From contig NZ_QLYX01000021.1 of the NCBI RefSeq assembly GCF_003289645.1, forward strand, positions 62,001-126,000: a stretch of DNA of 64,000 nucleotides, in the 5' to 3' direction. This document shows positions 46,005 through 54,207 of the stretch, piece after piece. The notes beneath the pieces are model-generated. The model saw nothing but the letters and a program-made list of their open reading frames with translations. It ran no database searches and was not told where the DNA came from. Source of the stretch: Actinomadura craniellae. Its GTDB lineage: Bacteria > Actinomycetota > Actinomycetes > Streptosporangiales > Streptosporangiaceae. A program made the translations under genes and the position numbers. Each line of letters begins with the position of its first letter. Positions within the stretch are counted from its first letter, which is position 1.

Positions 46005-47654
46005 GTGGCCCTCTCCAGCCGGATCGCCGACCGGGTACTCAGCCTGCCGCCCGCGCTCACCCGCGATGTCGAGGTGACGCGCGGACTGCGGGTGCCGATG
46101 CGCGACGGGATCGACCTGATCGCCGACCTCTACACCCCGCGCCGGGTGCCGGACCCGCCCACCGTGCTGGTGCGGACCCCCTACGGCCGGAGCGGGGTCC
46201 TGGCCGCCGTGCTGAGCCGCCCGCTCGCCGAGCGCGGCCACCGGGTACTGCTCCAGGCCTGCCGGGGCACGGGGGGCTCGGGCGGGGAGTTCGACCCCTA
46301 TGGCCGGGAGCGCGACGACGGCCTCGACACGCTCGACTGGATCGAGCGGCACTCCTGGTCCACCGGCCCGGTGCTGGTCTTCGGGCCGAGCTACCTGGGG
46401 TACGCGCAGTGGGCGATGGCCGCGGACGCCGGCGACCGGCTGGCGGCGCTGGCCCCCTCGTTCACCGCCTCGCAGTTCCGCGACCAGACCTACCTCGGCG
46501 GTTCCTACACGCTGCGCGGCTGCCTGTCGTGGACCGCGATGCTGCTCCGGCAGCGCGACCGGACGCTGCGCGGCCGGCTGCGCGCGCTGACCGCCGGCCG
46601 CCGGCTGGCCGCGGCCTTCGACCGGCTGCCGCTGGCGGAGGCGGACGTGACGGCCACCGGGCGGCGGGTGGAGTGGTTCCAGCGTTGGCTGGCCGCGGGA
46701 GAGCAGGGGGACCCGTACTGGCTGCCCGATCGCGACCACCGGGCCCGGGTCGGCGAGGTGTCCGCCCCGGTCACCCTGGTCGGCGGCTGGCACGACCTGT
46801 TCCTGGCCTCCCAGCTCGACGACTATATGGCGCTGCGCGCGGCCGGGCTGCGCCCGCACCTGACGATCGGCCCCTGGACGCACTCCTCCCCGGCCGGTTT
46901 CGGCGCCGCGCTCACCGAGGCGCTGGCCTGGTTCCGCGCCGCGGTCACCGGCGACCGTGGCGGGCTGCGCGAGCTTCCCGTCCGGCTGTACGTCCAGGGG
47001 GACGGGGGCGGGTGGCGCGACCTCCCCGAGTGGCCGCCGCCCGGGGTCGCGCCGCGGCCCTGGCACCTGCACGCGGGCGGCCGGCTCGCGCCGGAGCCGC
47101 CGGACGCGTCGTCACCGGACCGGTACCGCTACGACCCGGCCGACCCCACTCCCGGGGTCGGCGGCCCGCTGCTGGGCCCGGGCGCCGGCCCCAAGGACAA
47201 CCGCGCGCTGGAGGCCCGGCCGGATGTGCTCGTCTACACCGGGGAGCCGCTGGCCGCGCCGGTCGAGGTGATCGGGCCGGTCGAGGCCGACATCCGGCTG
47301 CGCTCCAGCCGGGCGCACACCGACGTGTTCGTCCGGGTGTGCGACGTGGCGCCGGGGGGCCGGTCGCTGAACGTCTGCGACGGGCTCCAGCGGGTCGATC
47401 CGGAGCGCTTCCCCGCCGGCCCGGACGGGGTCCGGACGGTACGGGTGCGGCTGTGGCCGACCGCGCACCGGTTCGGGACCGGTCATCGGATCCGGGTCCA
47501 GGTGTCGAGCGGCTGCCATCCCCGGTTCGCCCGCAATCCGGGCACCGGTGAGCCACTGGCCACCGCCGTGCGGCTGGCCGCGGCGGAGCAGGAGGTCTTC
47601 CACGACCCCGACCACCCCTCGGCGGTCATGTTGCCGCTGGTCATACCGGGATAG
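46005..47654 (+). CDS. CocE/NonD-family hydrolase (X-Pro dipeptidyl-peptidase type)
   Basis: A 549-residue alpha/beta hydrolase with a jelly-roll C-terminal domain. The nucleophile is Ser in FGPSYLGYAQWAMAADAG; the Asp lies in GGWHDLFLASQLDDYM, and the His in PWTHSS near residue 290. The start region RVPMRDGIDLIADLYTPRRV is typical. Family members hydrolyse acyl esters or X-Pro peptides (cocaine esterase CocE is one). The GTG start is 27 nt after the aminotransferase gene, suggesting co-transcription. The substrate is unknown. Confidence 0.9.
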   Translation: MALSSRIADRVLSLPPALTRDVEVTRGLRVPMRDGIDLIADLYTPRRVPDPPTVLVRTPYGRSGVLAAVLSRPLAERGHRVLLQACRGTGGSGGEFDPYGRERDDGLDTLDWIERHSWSTGPVLVFGPSYLGYAQWAMAADAGDRLAALAPSFTASQFRDQTYLGGSYTLRGCLSWTAMLLRQRDRTLRGRLRALTAGRRLAAAFDRLPLAEADVTATGRRVEWFQRWLAAGEQGDPYWLPDRDHRARVGEVSAPVTLVGGWHDLFLASQLDDYMALRAAGLRPHLTIGPWTHSSPAGFGAALTEALAWFRAAVTGDRGGLRELPVRLYVQGDGGGWRDLPEWPPPGVAPRPWHLHAGGRLAPEPPDASSPDRYRYDPADPTPGVGGPLLGPGAGPKDNRALEARPDVLVYTGEPLAAPVEVIGPVEADIRLRSSRAHTDVFVRVCDVAPGGRSLNVCDGLQRVDPERFPAGPDGVRTVRVRLWPTAHRFGTGHRIRVQVSSGCHPRFARNPGTGEPLATAVRLAAAEQEVFHDPDHPSAVMLPLVIPG

Positions 47655-47677
47655 GCCGCGGCCACCAAGATCACTTT

Positions 47678-47692
47678 ACCTTGGTGTAAGGT
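47678..47692. promoter_or_regulatory. Small inverted repeat upstream of the unknown gene at 47825
   Basis: ACCTT-GGTGT-AAGGT in an AT-richer stretch that also contains TACCTT, a possible -10. This 170-nt gap probably holds the promoter of the following gene. No stronger signal is seen. Confidence 0.3.
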
Positions 47693-47824
47693 CCTACGTC
47701 GCACTGCAGATACACCACATAGCACCCCAACGCGGTAACGGATTCAACCCCTAGGGCGCTTTTCACCGTGGTAGAGCGAAGCAGCGCCGGAATTCGACGG
47801 TGGCACGAGGCGAGGGGGCCCGCC

Positions 47825-48397
47825 ATGAGACATGCACGGGATGGGGCGACCGCGGCGATGAACGCCGCATCGCGGGTTCTCGTCGCACGGGGAAAGCACG
47901 AGCCGCAGGAGGCGGAGGATCCCGACGTGCACTGGGGCCAGCGGGCCCGCGAGGGCGCCTGGGCTCCGACCAAGGACGGCCAGCGCATCCACATCGGCAT
48001 CGACTGCTCGGCGGGCGACCAGGCGCCGACCCTGGTCCGGCCCAGCCTGCGGGTCTTCGTGGGCGCCGAGGTCGACACCGACATCGTGGCGCAGACCACC
48101 GCGGGGGGCGTCCGGCTGCTGACGGTGCTGCACGGGCCGGACGCGCCCACGGAGTTCCGCTTCCCCGTCCAGCTTCCCGACGGGCTGGTGCTGGAGGGCA
48201 TGCCGTCGGGCGGGTTCGACGTGGTGCACCTGCGTTACGGCGCGACCGTGGGCCGCTTCTACTCGCCCTGGGCGGCCGACGTGATGGCCCGCCCGGTCAA
48301 GGCCGACTACCAGCTCGAGGGTTCCACCATCATCATGCGGGTGCAGCACGAGAACTCCTACTATCCAGTGGTCGCCGATCCGCTCTACACCCGCTGA
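47825..48397 (+). CDS. Conserved protein of unknown function
   Basis: A 190-residue protein without a signal peptide. It contains IHIGIDCSAGDQAPTLVRPS, an all-beta middle (LLTVLHGPDAPTEFRFPVQL, PDGLVLEGMPSGGFDVVHL) and ends QHENSYYPVVADPLYTR. The ending YYPVVADP recurs at the boundary of pro-domains in many actinobacterial secreted proteins, but no mature domain follows here; the protein simply stops. It may therefore be a stand-alone version of that beta module. The ATG at 47825 has GAGGGGG upstream. The next gene begins 60 nt later. Confidence 0.6.
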   Translation: MRHARDGATAAMNAASRVLVARGKHEPQEAEDPDVHWGQRAREGAWAPTKDGQRIHIGIDCSAGDQAPTLVRPSLRVFVGAEVDTDIVAQTTAGGVRLLTVLHGPDAPTEFRFPVQLPDGLVLEGMPSGGFDVVHLRYGATVGRFYSPWAADVMARPVKADYQLEGSTIIMRVQHENSYYPVVADPLYTR

Positions 48398-48456
48398 TCG
48401 GCGGCATAGGGTGAGGAGGCCGCGATCCGCCCCGGTCCCCCCACCCTGGAGCCACC

Positions 48457-49017
48457 GTGATCTTCACTCATGACACCGAGCATGCCCTCGGCACCGTCGT
48501 GGATCTGATCAACTCTGCCCCGGCCGCCGGCGGTGAGGAGGGCCTCACCGACGTCGAGGCACTCTGGCTCTTCGTCACGCGCAACCGGTTCAGCGACGTC
48601 TCCGCACTGGACGAGCACGACCTCGCGCAGGTGCACGCGATGCGCGATCGCTTCCACGCCGTGTTCAGCGCCGACGGCGTTCCGGCGGCGGTCGGCCTGA
48701 TCAACGAGATCGTGGGCGGGGTGCGCACCACCCCGCACCTCACCGATCACGACGGCTACGACTGGCACGTGCACTTCTTCGCACCGGGGGCGTCGATGGC
48801 CGAGCACCTGGCGGCCGACTGCGGCATGGCGCTGGCGTACGTGGTGGCCGCCGGCGAGCTCGAACGGCTGCGGACCTGTGCGGCGCCCGACTGCGCGCGG
48901 GTGCTGGTCGACCTGTCGCGCAACCGGTGCCGGCGCTACTGCGACAGCCGTACCTGCGGCAACCGCATGCACGTCGCGGCCTACCGGGCCCGGCAGCGCG
49001 AGGTCGCCGGCGGCTGA
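48457..49017 (+). CDS. CGNR zinc-finger (ABATE-domain) protein
   Basis: A 186-residue protein. The N-terminal 130 residues are an ABATE-like ligand-binding domain (DTEHALGTVVDLINSAPA, LTDHDGYDWHVHFF). The C-terminal CGNR zinc finger shows C-x4-C, C-x2-YC and the CGNR tetrapeptide: RTCAAPDCARVLVDLSRNR, RRYCDSRTCGNRMHVAAYR. This family is predicted to include ligand-dependent regulators that bind nucleic acid. Its last 37 nt overlap the end of the convergent FolP2-like gene. Confidence 0.88.
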   Translation: MIFTHDTEHALGTVVDLINSAPAAGGEEGLTDVEALWLFVTRNRFSDVSALDEHDLAQVHAMRDRFHAVFSADGVPAAVGLINEIVGGVRTTPHLTDHDGYDWHVHFFAPGASMAEHLAADCGMALAYVVAAGELERLRTCAAPDCARVLVDLSRNRCRRYCDSRTCGNRMHVAAYRARQREVAGG

Positions 49018-49841
49018 CCCAGCGCGGCGACCGCGGCGAGGGCCCGCCGGGCGGCGTCCGCGTCGTGCACCCGGAACACCCGGGCGCCCAGCCAGGCCGA
49101 CACTCCCAGCACCGCCAGCGTGCCCACCCCGCGCTTCTCGACCGGCTGGCCGAGCGTCTCGCCGATGAAGTCCTTGTTCGACACCGCCACCAGGACCGGC
49201 CACCCGGTGTCGGTCAGCTCGGCGAGCCGCCGGGTGATCTCCAGCGAATGGCGGGTGTTCTTGCCGAAGTCGTGCGCCGGGTCGATGAGGATCGCGTTCC
49301 GGGGGACGCCCAGGGCCGCCGCCCGCTCGGCCTCGGCGACGACGTGCCGCAGCACGTCGGCGACCACGTCGGCGTAGGCGATCCGGTGCGGCCGGGTGCG
49401 GGGTCGCTGCCCGCCGGCGTGCGCGCAGACCAGGCCGATGCCGTGTTCGGCCGCCACCGCCGCCAGTTCCGGATCGACTCCGCCCCAGGTGTCGTTGAGC
49501 AGGTCGGCTCCGGCCGCGGCGACGGCCGCCCCCACCTCGGCCCGCCAGGTGTCGACACTGATCACGACGCCGGGGTGGCGGGACCGGACGGCGGCCACCA
49601 GGTCCACCACCCGGCGCAGTTCCTCGGCGACGCCGACCTCGTCGCCGGGGCCCGCCTTGACCCCGCCGATGTCGACGATGTCGGCGCCCCCGGCGACCGC
49701 GCGGTCCACCGCGGCCAGCGCCGCGTCGAAGGCGTAGGTCGCCCCCCGGTCGTAGAAGGAGTCCGGGGTGCGGTTGACCACGGCCATGATCGCGGAGCGG
49801 GGCAGGTCCCGTCCGCCCAGCCGCAGTGGTTCTGATGGCAA
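48981..49841 (-). CDS. folP2: Dihydropteroate synthase-like protein, FolP2 type
   Basis: A 286-residue DHPS-fold protein. MAVVNRTPDSFYDRG is the FolP signature start, and ISVDTWRAEV and LLNDTWGG match the barrel. However the pterin/pABA loops differ from true FolP: DVGGESTRPG is here DIGGVKAGPG, and the SRK-type motif is SNKDFIGE. This resembles FolP2 of mycobacteria, which has not been shown to be a functional DHPS. The start is best at TTG 49841, behind GGAGAGGAC; an ATG at 49892 lacks a ribosome site. The 3' end overlaps the CGNR gene by 37 nt. Confidence 0.78.
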   Translation of the reverse strand: MPSEPLRLGGRDLPRSAIMAVVNRTPDSFYDRGATYAFDAALAAVDRAVAGGADIVDIGGVKAGPGDEVGVAEELRRVVDLVAAVRSRHPGVVISVDTWRAEVGAAVAAAGADLLNDTWGGVDPELAAVAAEHGIGLVCAHAGGQRPRTRPHRIAYADVVADVLRHVVAEAERAAALGVPRNAILIDPAHDFGKNTRHSLEITRRLAELTDTGWPVLVAVSNKDFIGETLGQPVEKRGVGTLAVLGVSAWLGARVFRVHDADAARRALAAVAALGQPPATSRCRAR

Positions 49842-50078
49842 GCGGTCGTCCTCTCCCCCGGGCCGGCACCGTACGCCGGCACGCCTCAGCATGATCAAAG
49901 AATCACACAGACCGGCCCGGAACGTAATATCGGATGCGCCGAAATAGAAGCTGATTCGGTCGAATGACCGTCCCGCGCTCGTCATCCACCCAAGCCGTCG
50001 CTAACCTCGTATTTCACACTCGTTCACGAACCCGCGGACGAGACCCGATGTCTGCCCTTTTCGGCCAGGGAGGTTCCG

Positions 50079-51113
50079 CTGACCAGGCGAGCGCTCATCA
50101 CCGGCATCACCGGGCAGGACGGCTCCTACCTCGCCGAGCATCTGCTGGAGCAGGGATACGAGGTCTGGGGCCTGGTCCGTGGACAGGCCAACCCGCACGT
50201 GTCACGGCTGCGCAAGCACATCGGTGACGTCCACATCACCACGGGCGACCTGCTCGATCAGGGCAGCCTGATTTCAGCCGTCGAGCGTGTCCGCCCCGAT
50301 GAGGTCTACAACCTCGGCGCCATCTCCTACGTCCCGATGTCATGGCAGCAGGCCGAACTGACCGCCGAGGTCACCGGCATGGGCGTGCTCCGGATGCTGG
50401 AGGCGATCAGGGTGGTTTCGGGCATCAGCCCGTCACGGACCCCGACCGGCGAGCAGATCCGGTTCTACCAGGCGTCGTCGTCGGAGATGTTCGGCATGGT
50501 CCGCGAGACCCCGCAGAACGAGAAGACGCCGTTCCACCCACGCAGCCCGTACGGGGTGGCCAAGACCTACGGCCACTACATCACCCAGAACTACCGCGAG
50601 TCGTACGGCATGTTCGCGGTCAGCGGGATCCTGTTCAACCACGAGTCCCCGCGCCGGGGCGCCGAGTTCGTCACCCGCAAGGTCACCCTCGGTGCCGCCC
50701 GGATCAAGCTGGGCCTGGCCGCCGAGCTGCGGATGGGCAACCTGGAGGCCCGCCGCGACTGGGGCTACGCCGGTGACTACACCCGGGCGATGCGGCTGAT
50801 GCTGGCCCAGGACTCCCCCGAGGACTTCGTCATCGGCACCGGCCGGACCCGTTCGGTGCGCGACCTGGTCCGGTTCGCCTTCGAGGCCGTCGGCCTAAAC
50901 TGGGAGGACCACGTGGTCCTCGACGCCAAGTACACCCGGCCGGCCGAGGTCGACCTGCTGTGCGCCGACCCGAAGAAGGCCCGCGAGCAGCTCCGCTGGG
51001 AGCCCCGGGTGGGCTTCGAGGAACTGGTCGCCATGATGGTCGAGTCGGATCTGCGGCTGCTGTCGAAGTCCAGCCGCCCGGAGGACGAGCCCTTCAGTCC
51101 GGATCACTGGTAG
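50079..51113 (+). CDS. gmd: GDP-mannose 4,6-dehydratase with apparent CTG start
   Basis: A 344-residue SDR enzyme converting GDP-mannose to GDP-4-keto-6-deoxymannose, precursor of fucose, rhamnose and related sugars. The dinucleotide motif ITGITGQDGSYLAEHLL, catalytic SSSEMFG and YGVAKTYGH, and RPAEVDLLCADP all match GMD. The Rossmann motif is encoded upstream of the first GTG (50199), and no ATG, GTG or TTG lies in frame back to the stop at 49965. CTG at 50079 has AGGGAGG 5 nt upstream and gives a standard N-terminus (LTRRALITGITGQDG), so translation probably begins at CTG. Confidence 0.85.
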   Translation: MTRRALITGITGQDGSYLAEHLLEQGYEVWGLVRGQANPHVSRLRKHIGDVHITTGDLLDQGSLISAVERVRPDEVYNLGAISYVPMSWQQAELTAEVTGMGVLRMLEAIRVVSGISPSRTPTGEQIRFYQASSSEMFGMVRETPQNEKTPFHPRSPYGVAKTYGHYITQNYRESYGMFAVSGILFNHESPRRGAEFVTRKVTLGAARIKLGLAAELRMGNLEARRDWGYAGDYTRAMRLMLAQDSPEDFVIGTGRTRSVRDLVRFAFEAVGLNWEDHVVLDAKYTRPAEVDLLCADPKKAREQLRWEPRVGFEELVAMMVESDLRLLSKSSRPEDEPFSPDHW

Positions 51114-51139
51114 CCGCCCTGACGTGCGACGATGGACAT

Positions 51140-51403
51140 ATGAGCCTATGTGAGCATGTGACGGAACTGCCGTCCCAGGACCCGGCGGCTCTCACCCCGC
51201 AGGGCTGCGCGGAGTGTCTCGCCTCCGGCGGCCACTGGGTGCACCTGCGGCTGTGCCTGAGCTGCGGGCACGTCGGCTGCTGCGACTCCTCGCCCGGGCG
51301 GCACGCGAGCAAGCACTACGCCACGAGCCAGCACCCGGTCATCCGCTCGTTCGAGCCGGACGAGGACTGGCGCTGGTGCTTCATCGACCAGTGCATCGCC
51401 TGA
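51140..51403 (+). CDS. UBP-type zinc finger protein
   Basis: An 87-residue protein that is essentially one UBP zinc finger: GCAECLASGGHWVHLRLCLS, then CGHVGCCDSSPGRHASKHY, then QHPVIRSFEPDEDWRWCFID. The spaced Cys and His residues match the family, which in eukaryotes binds ubiquitin C-termini; the bacterial role is unknown. Small stand-alone UBP fingers are common in actinomycetes. ATG at 51140 lies 26 nt after gmd. Confidence 0.85.
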   Translation: MSLCEHVTELPSQDPAALTPQGCAECLASGGHWVHLRLCLSCGHVGCCDSSPGRHASKHYATSQHPVIRSFEPDEDWRWCFIDQCIA

Positions 51404-51407
51404 GCCG

Positions 51408-51437
51408 ACGAGCGATCCGCGCAGCGAGCGAGAAGGT
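51408..51437 (+). repeat. Copy 1 of an inverted 30-nt repeat
   Basis: GACGAGCGATCCGCG plus a related half, ending AAGG. The reverse complement of a 27/30 identical copy lies at 54124-54153. The two copies flank the LysR and antiporter genes in opposite orientations. Coordinates may be off by one or two bases. Confidence 0.6.
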
Positions 51438-51536
51438 TCAGGCGACAACAAGCCGGCCTGAGCCGCGAGTGTGGCCGAACGGCCCCATTCCGGCCATGTC
51501 CGAGACTGCTCCGGCCGGTTGCCCTACCGTCAGAGA

Positions 51537-52412
51537 ATGAACCTGCGTCAGTTGCGCTACGTGGTGGCCACCGCTGACCACGGCACGATGACGTCGGCGG
51601 CCCAGGCCCTGTTCGTCGCCCAGCCCGCCCTGTCCCGGGCGGTGCGGGAACTCGAGCGCGAGCTGGGTGTGGAGCTCTTCGCCCGGTCGGGGCGCGGGGT
51701 GGTGCTGACCCCCGTCGGCGAACAGGTGGTCCGGCAGGCCCGGGTGGCGTTGAAGGCCGTCGAGGCGATCGAGGGCCTGTCCGCCGCCCACGCGGGCGGG
51801 CGCGGGTCCGAGCTGCGCATCGCCACCACCCCCACGCTCGAACCGGAGCTGACCGGGCGGCTGCTCCCGCGGTTCGCCCGGGAGCAGCCGGCGGTGCGGG
51901 TCCGGGTCGTCCGCTGCGCGGGACGCGAGGAGGTGGCGGGGGCGGTGCGCACCGGCCGGGCCGATCTCGCGATGACGGACCTTCCGGTGCCGGGCGACCT
52001 CGCCGCCCACCCGTTCGAGCAGCGCGAGGTGGTGTTGATCTCGCCGCCCCACCTGAAGCTGCGTGATCCGCTGCCGCCGGACGCGCTGAACGGCCTGCGG
52101 CTGGTGCTGCCTGCCCGTGGCGGGTCCCGCCGGGCCGAGCTCGACGCCGTCCTGGCCCGGCTCGGGGTCACCCCGGTGCCGGCGCTGGAGTCCGACGACC
52201 GGGCGGCCTGGACCGGCTGGGTGCGCGCGGGCGCGGGGTCGGTGCTGTGGTACCGCAACCAGCTCGATGACGTCGACGGGCTGGTCGTCCGTTCCTTCAT
52301 GCCGCCGATCATCCGCCGGCTCGGGCTGGTGCACGCGCACCGACCGCTGGGGCAGGCCGCCCGGGACTTTCTCGCTTTCGCCAAGGAGACCCGCGTCCGG
52401 GAACACGGCTGA
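51537..52412 (+). CDS. LysR-family transcriptional regulator
   Basis: A 291-residue LysR protein with the HTH (MNLRQLRYVVATADHGTMTS, AQALFVAQPALSRAVRELER) and an effector domain ending in PIIRRLGLVHAHRPLGQAAR. The start is the ATG at 51537, where the LysR domain begins; the longer frame adds an unrelated stretch. The Na+/H+ antiporter gene follows 48 nt later on the same strand, so the pair may be one operon and the regulator may respond to pH or ions, but that is inference. Confidence 0.9.
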   Translation: MNLRQLRYVVATADHGTMTSAAQALFVAQPALSRAVRELERELGVELFARSGRGVVLTPVGEQVVRQARVALKAVEAIEGLSAAHAGGRGSELRIATTPTLEPELTGRLLPRFAREQPAVRVRVVRCAGREEVAGAVRTGRADLAMTDLPVPGDLAAHPFEQREVVLISPPHLKLRDPLPPDALNGLRLVLPARGGSRRAELDAVLARLGVTPVPALESDDRAAWTGWVRAGAGSVLWYRNQLDDVDGLVVRSFMPPIIRRLGLVHAHRPLGQAARDFLAFAKETRVREHG

Positions 52413-52460
52413 GCCGTAGCAGGTTGACGCTGCCATGTCGAGAACGGGCATGGAGAGCAC

Positions 52461-54065
52461 GTGAACCTGGCCCACGCCCTCGAACTGCTCGCCCTGCCGG
52501 CGGGCGCGGTCGCGGTGGCGGCGCTGGCCCGGCGGCTGGGCCTGTCGGCGCCGCTGGTCCTGGTGGTGGCGGGGCTGGCCGCGTCCTTCGTGCCGGGGAT
52601 GCCGCGAGCCGAGCTGGATCCCGAGTTCGTGCTGTTCGTGTTCCTGCCGCCGTTGCTGTTCTCGGCGGCCTGGCGCAGCTCCTACTACAACCTGCGGGAG
52701 AACCTGCGGTCGATCTCCTTCCTGTCGGTGGGGCTGGTGCTGTTCACCATGCTGGTGATCGGTTATACGGCCCACCTGGTGGTGCCGGGTCTGCCGCTGC
52801 CGGCGGCGTTCGTCCTCGGCGCCCTGCTGGCCCCGCCGGACGCGGTGGCCGCGGTCAGCGTGGCCCAGCGGCTGGGGTTGCCTCGCCGGGTCGTCACGAT
52901 CCTGGTCGGCGAGAGCCTCTTCAACGACGCGACCGCCCTGACGGCGTTCCGGGTGGCGCTCGCGGCGGCGGTGGGGGGCGGGTTCTCGCTGCTCGCCGGC
53001 GGCGGGCGGTTCCTGTACGCGGCCCTGGCCGGCGCGGCGATCGGGCTGGCCCTCGGCCCGCTGCTGCAACTGCTGCGCAGCCGGCTGAACGATCCGCTGG
53101 TGGAGACCGCGGTGCCCATCCTGGCTCCGTTCGCCGCCTACCTGGCGGCCGAGGCAGTGCACGCCTCCGGGGTGATCGCGGTGGTGGTCAGCGGGCTTTA
53201 CCTGGGGCACCGCGACACCGGGTCGTCGGCCCTCACCCGCCTGCTGAGCAGGTCGTTCTGGGACGTCCTGCTCTTCATCCTGGAATCGGTGGTGTTCCTG
53301 CTCATCGGGCTCCAGCTGCCGCCGATCCTGGACGGGTTGTCGACCGAGCAGGGCTGGCCCGCACTGGGCTGGTGGGCGCTGGCGGTCTTCCTCGCCACGG
53401 TCGCGGCCCGCTTTCTGTGGATCTTCCTGGTCGCCCTCGTCCCGGAGCTGCTGTCGCACCGGCACCGGGACGCCGACGACCGGCTGGACCGGCGGAACCT
53501 CTTCGTGCTCTCGTGGGCGGGGATGCGGGGGGTGGTGTCGCTGGCCGCGGCCTTCGCCATCCCGCTGTCCACCCCCGGCGGGGAGCCGTTCCCCAACCGG
53601 GACCTGCTGCTCTTCCTGACCTTCACCACCGTGCTCGGCACGCTCCTGGTCCAGGGGGCGACGTTCCCCGCCCTGATCCGCCGGCTCGGCATCGGAAGCG
53701 ACCGGGAGCGGTACACCGACATGGTCTCCGAGGCCGCCGCCCAGCACGCCGCCGCCCGGGCCGCCCTCGACCGGCTGGAGACGGCGGTCGAGGCGGACGA
53801 CTCGGTCGACGGCGAGGTGGTGGCCCGGCTGCGGCAGCTCGCCGAGCACCGCACCCTCAAGGCGTGGGAGCGGCTGGGCGGGGGCACCGGCCCCGAGGGC
53901 AAGGAGGTGCCCACCGCCACCTACCGGCGGCTGCGCCGCGAGATGCTGGCCGCCGAGCGCGAGGTGTTCATCCGGTTCCGCAACGAGCGCCGGATCGACG
54001 ACGAGGTACTGGAACGGGTGCTGCATGAACTCGACCTCGAGGAGGCCCTGCTGTCACGCGACTGA
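52461..54065 (+). CDS. Na+/H+ antiporter (CPA1 family)
   Basis: A 534-residue transporter with about twelve membrane segments and the CPA1 signature AVSVAQRLGLPRRVVTILVG followed by ESLFNDATAL, whose Asp pair is at the ion site. SWAGMRGVVSLAAAFAIP is the other conserved helix. A hydrophilic C-terminal tail of about 120 residues (from IGSDRERYTD) carries possible regulatory helices. It exchanges cytoplasmic Na+ for protons. It follows a LysR gene by 48 nt. Confidence 0.93.
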   Translation: MNLAHALELLALPAGAVAVAALARRLGLSAPLVLVVAGLAASFVPGMPRAELDPEFVLFVFLPPLLFSAAWRSSYYNLRENLRSISFLSVGLVLFTMLVIGYTAHLVVPGLPLPAAFVLGALLAPPDAVAAVSVAQRLGLPRRVVTILVGESLFNDATALTAFRVALAAAVGGGFSLLAGGGRFLYAALAGAAIGLALGPLLQLLRSRLNDPLVETAVPILAPFAAYLAAEAVHASGVIAVVVSGLYLGHRDTGSSALTRLLSRSFWDVLLFILESVVFLLIGLQLPPILDGLSTEQGWPALGWWALAVFLATVAARFLWIFLVALVPELLSHRHRDADDRLDRRNLFVLSWAGMRGVVSLAAAFAIPLSTPGGEPFPNRDLLLFLTFTTVLGTLLVQGATFPALIRRLGIGSDRERYTDMVSEAAAQHAAARAALDRLETAVEADDSVDGEVVARLRQLAEHRTLKAWERLGGGTGPEGKEVPTATYRRLRREMLAAEREVFIRFRNERRIDDEVLERVLHELDLEEALLSRD

Positions 54066-54088
54066 GCCCGCCCCCGCGGGGGCGGGCT
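54065..54088 (+). terminator. Palindromic terminator at the antiporter stop codon
   Basis: A perfect 24-nt palindrome (12-bp arms, 54065-54076 with 54077-54088) that shares one base with the stop codon. The terminator role is inferred. Confidence 0.7.
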
Positions 54089-54207
54089 CTCGCCGGCTCA
54101 GCCGTGCTCGCCGTCGGCTGAGCCCTCCTCACTCGCTACGCGGATCGCTCGTCCCGCACGATCCACTCCGCTCCCTCCTCGGCTCAGCCGTGCTCAGCCG
54201 AGGAGGG
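54089..54207. repeat. Repeat-rich junction with nested inverted repeats and copy 2 of the 30-nt repeat
   Basis: GGCTCAGCCG (54095-54104) pairs with CGGCTGAGCC (54115-54124). It is followed by the reverse complement of the 51408 repeat (about 54124-54153). Then CCCTCCTCGGCT (54173-54184) pairs with AGCCGAGGAGGG (54196-54207), and GCTCAGCCGTGCTC occurs twice, near 54097 and 54183. The last hairpin straddles the 3' end of the AsnC gene and may be its terminator. Confidence 0.6.

Noticed and set aside
47655..47824. Possible tRNA in the gap after the CocE-like gene
   Set aside because: No cloverleaf could be drawn; the stem-like bases are only a 5-bp inverted repeat.
49964..50227. 87-residue frame beginning MTVPRSSS
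   Set aside because: Out of frame with gmd, no domain, and overlaps the gmd start region.
50199..51113. gmd starting at GTG 50199
   Set aside because: This would remove the NAD-binding motif encoded just upstream in the same open frame.
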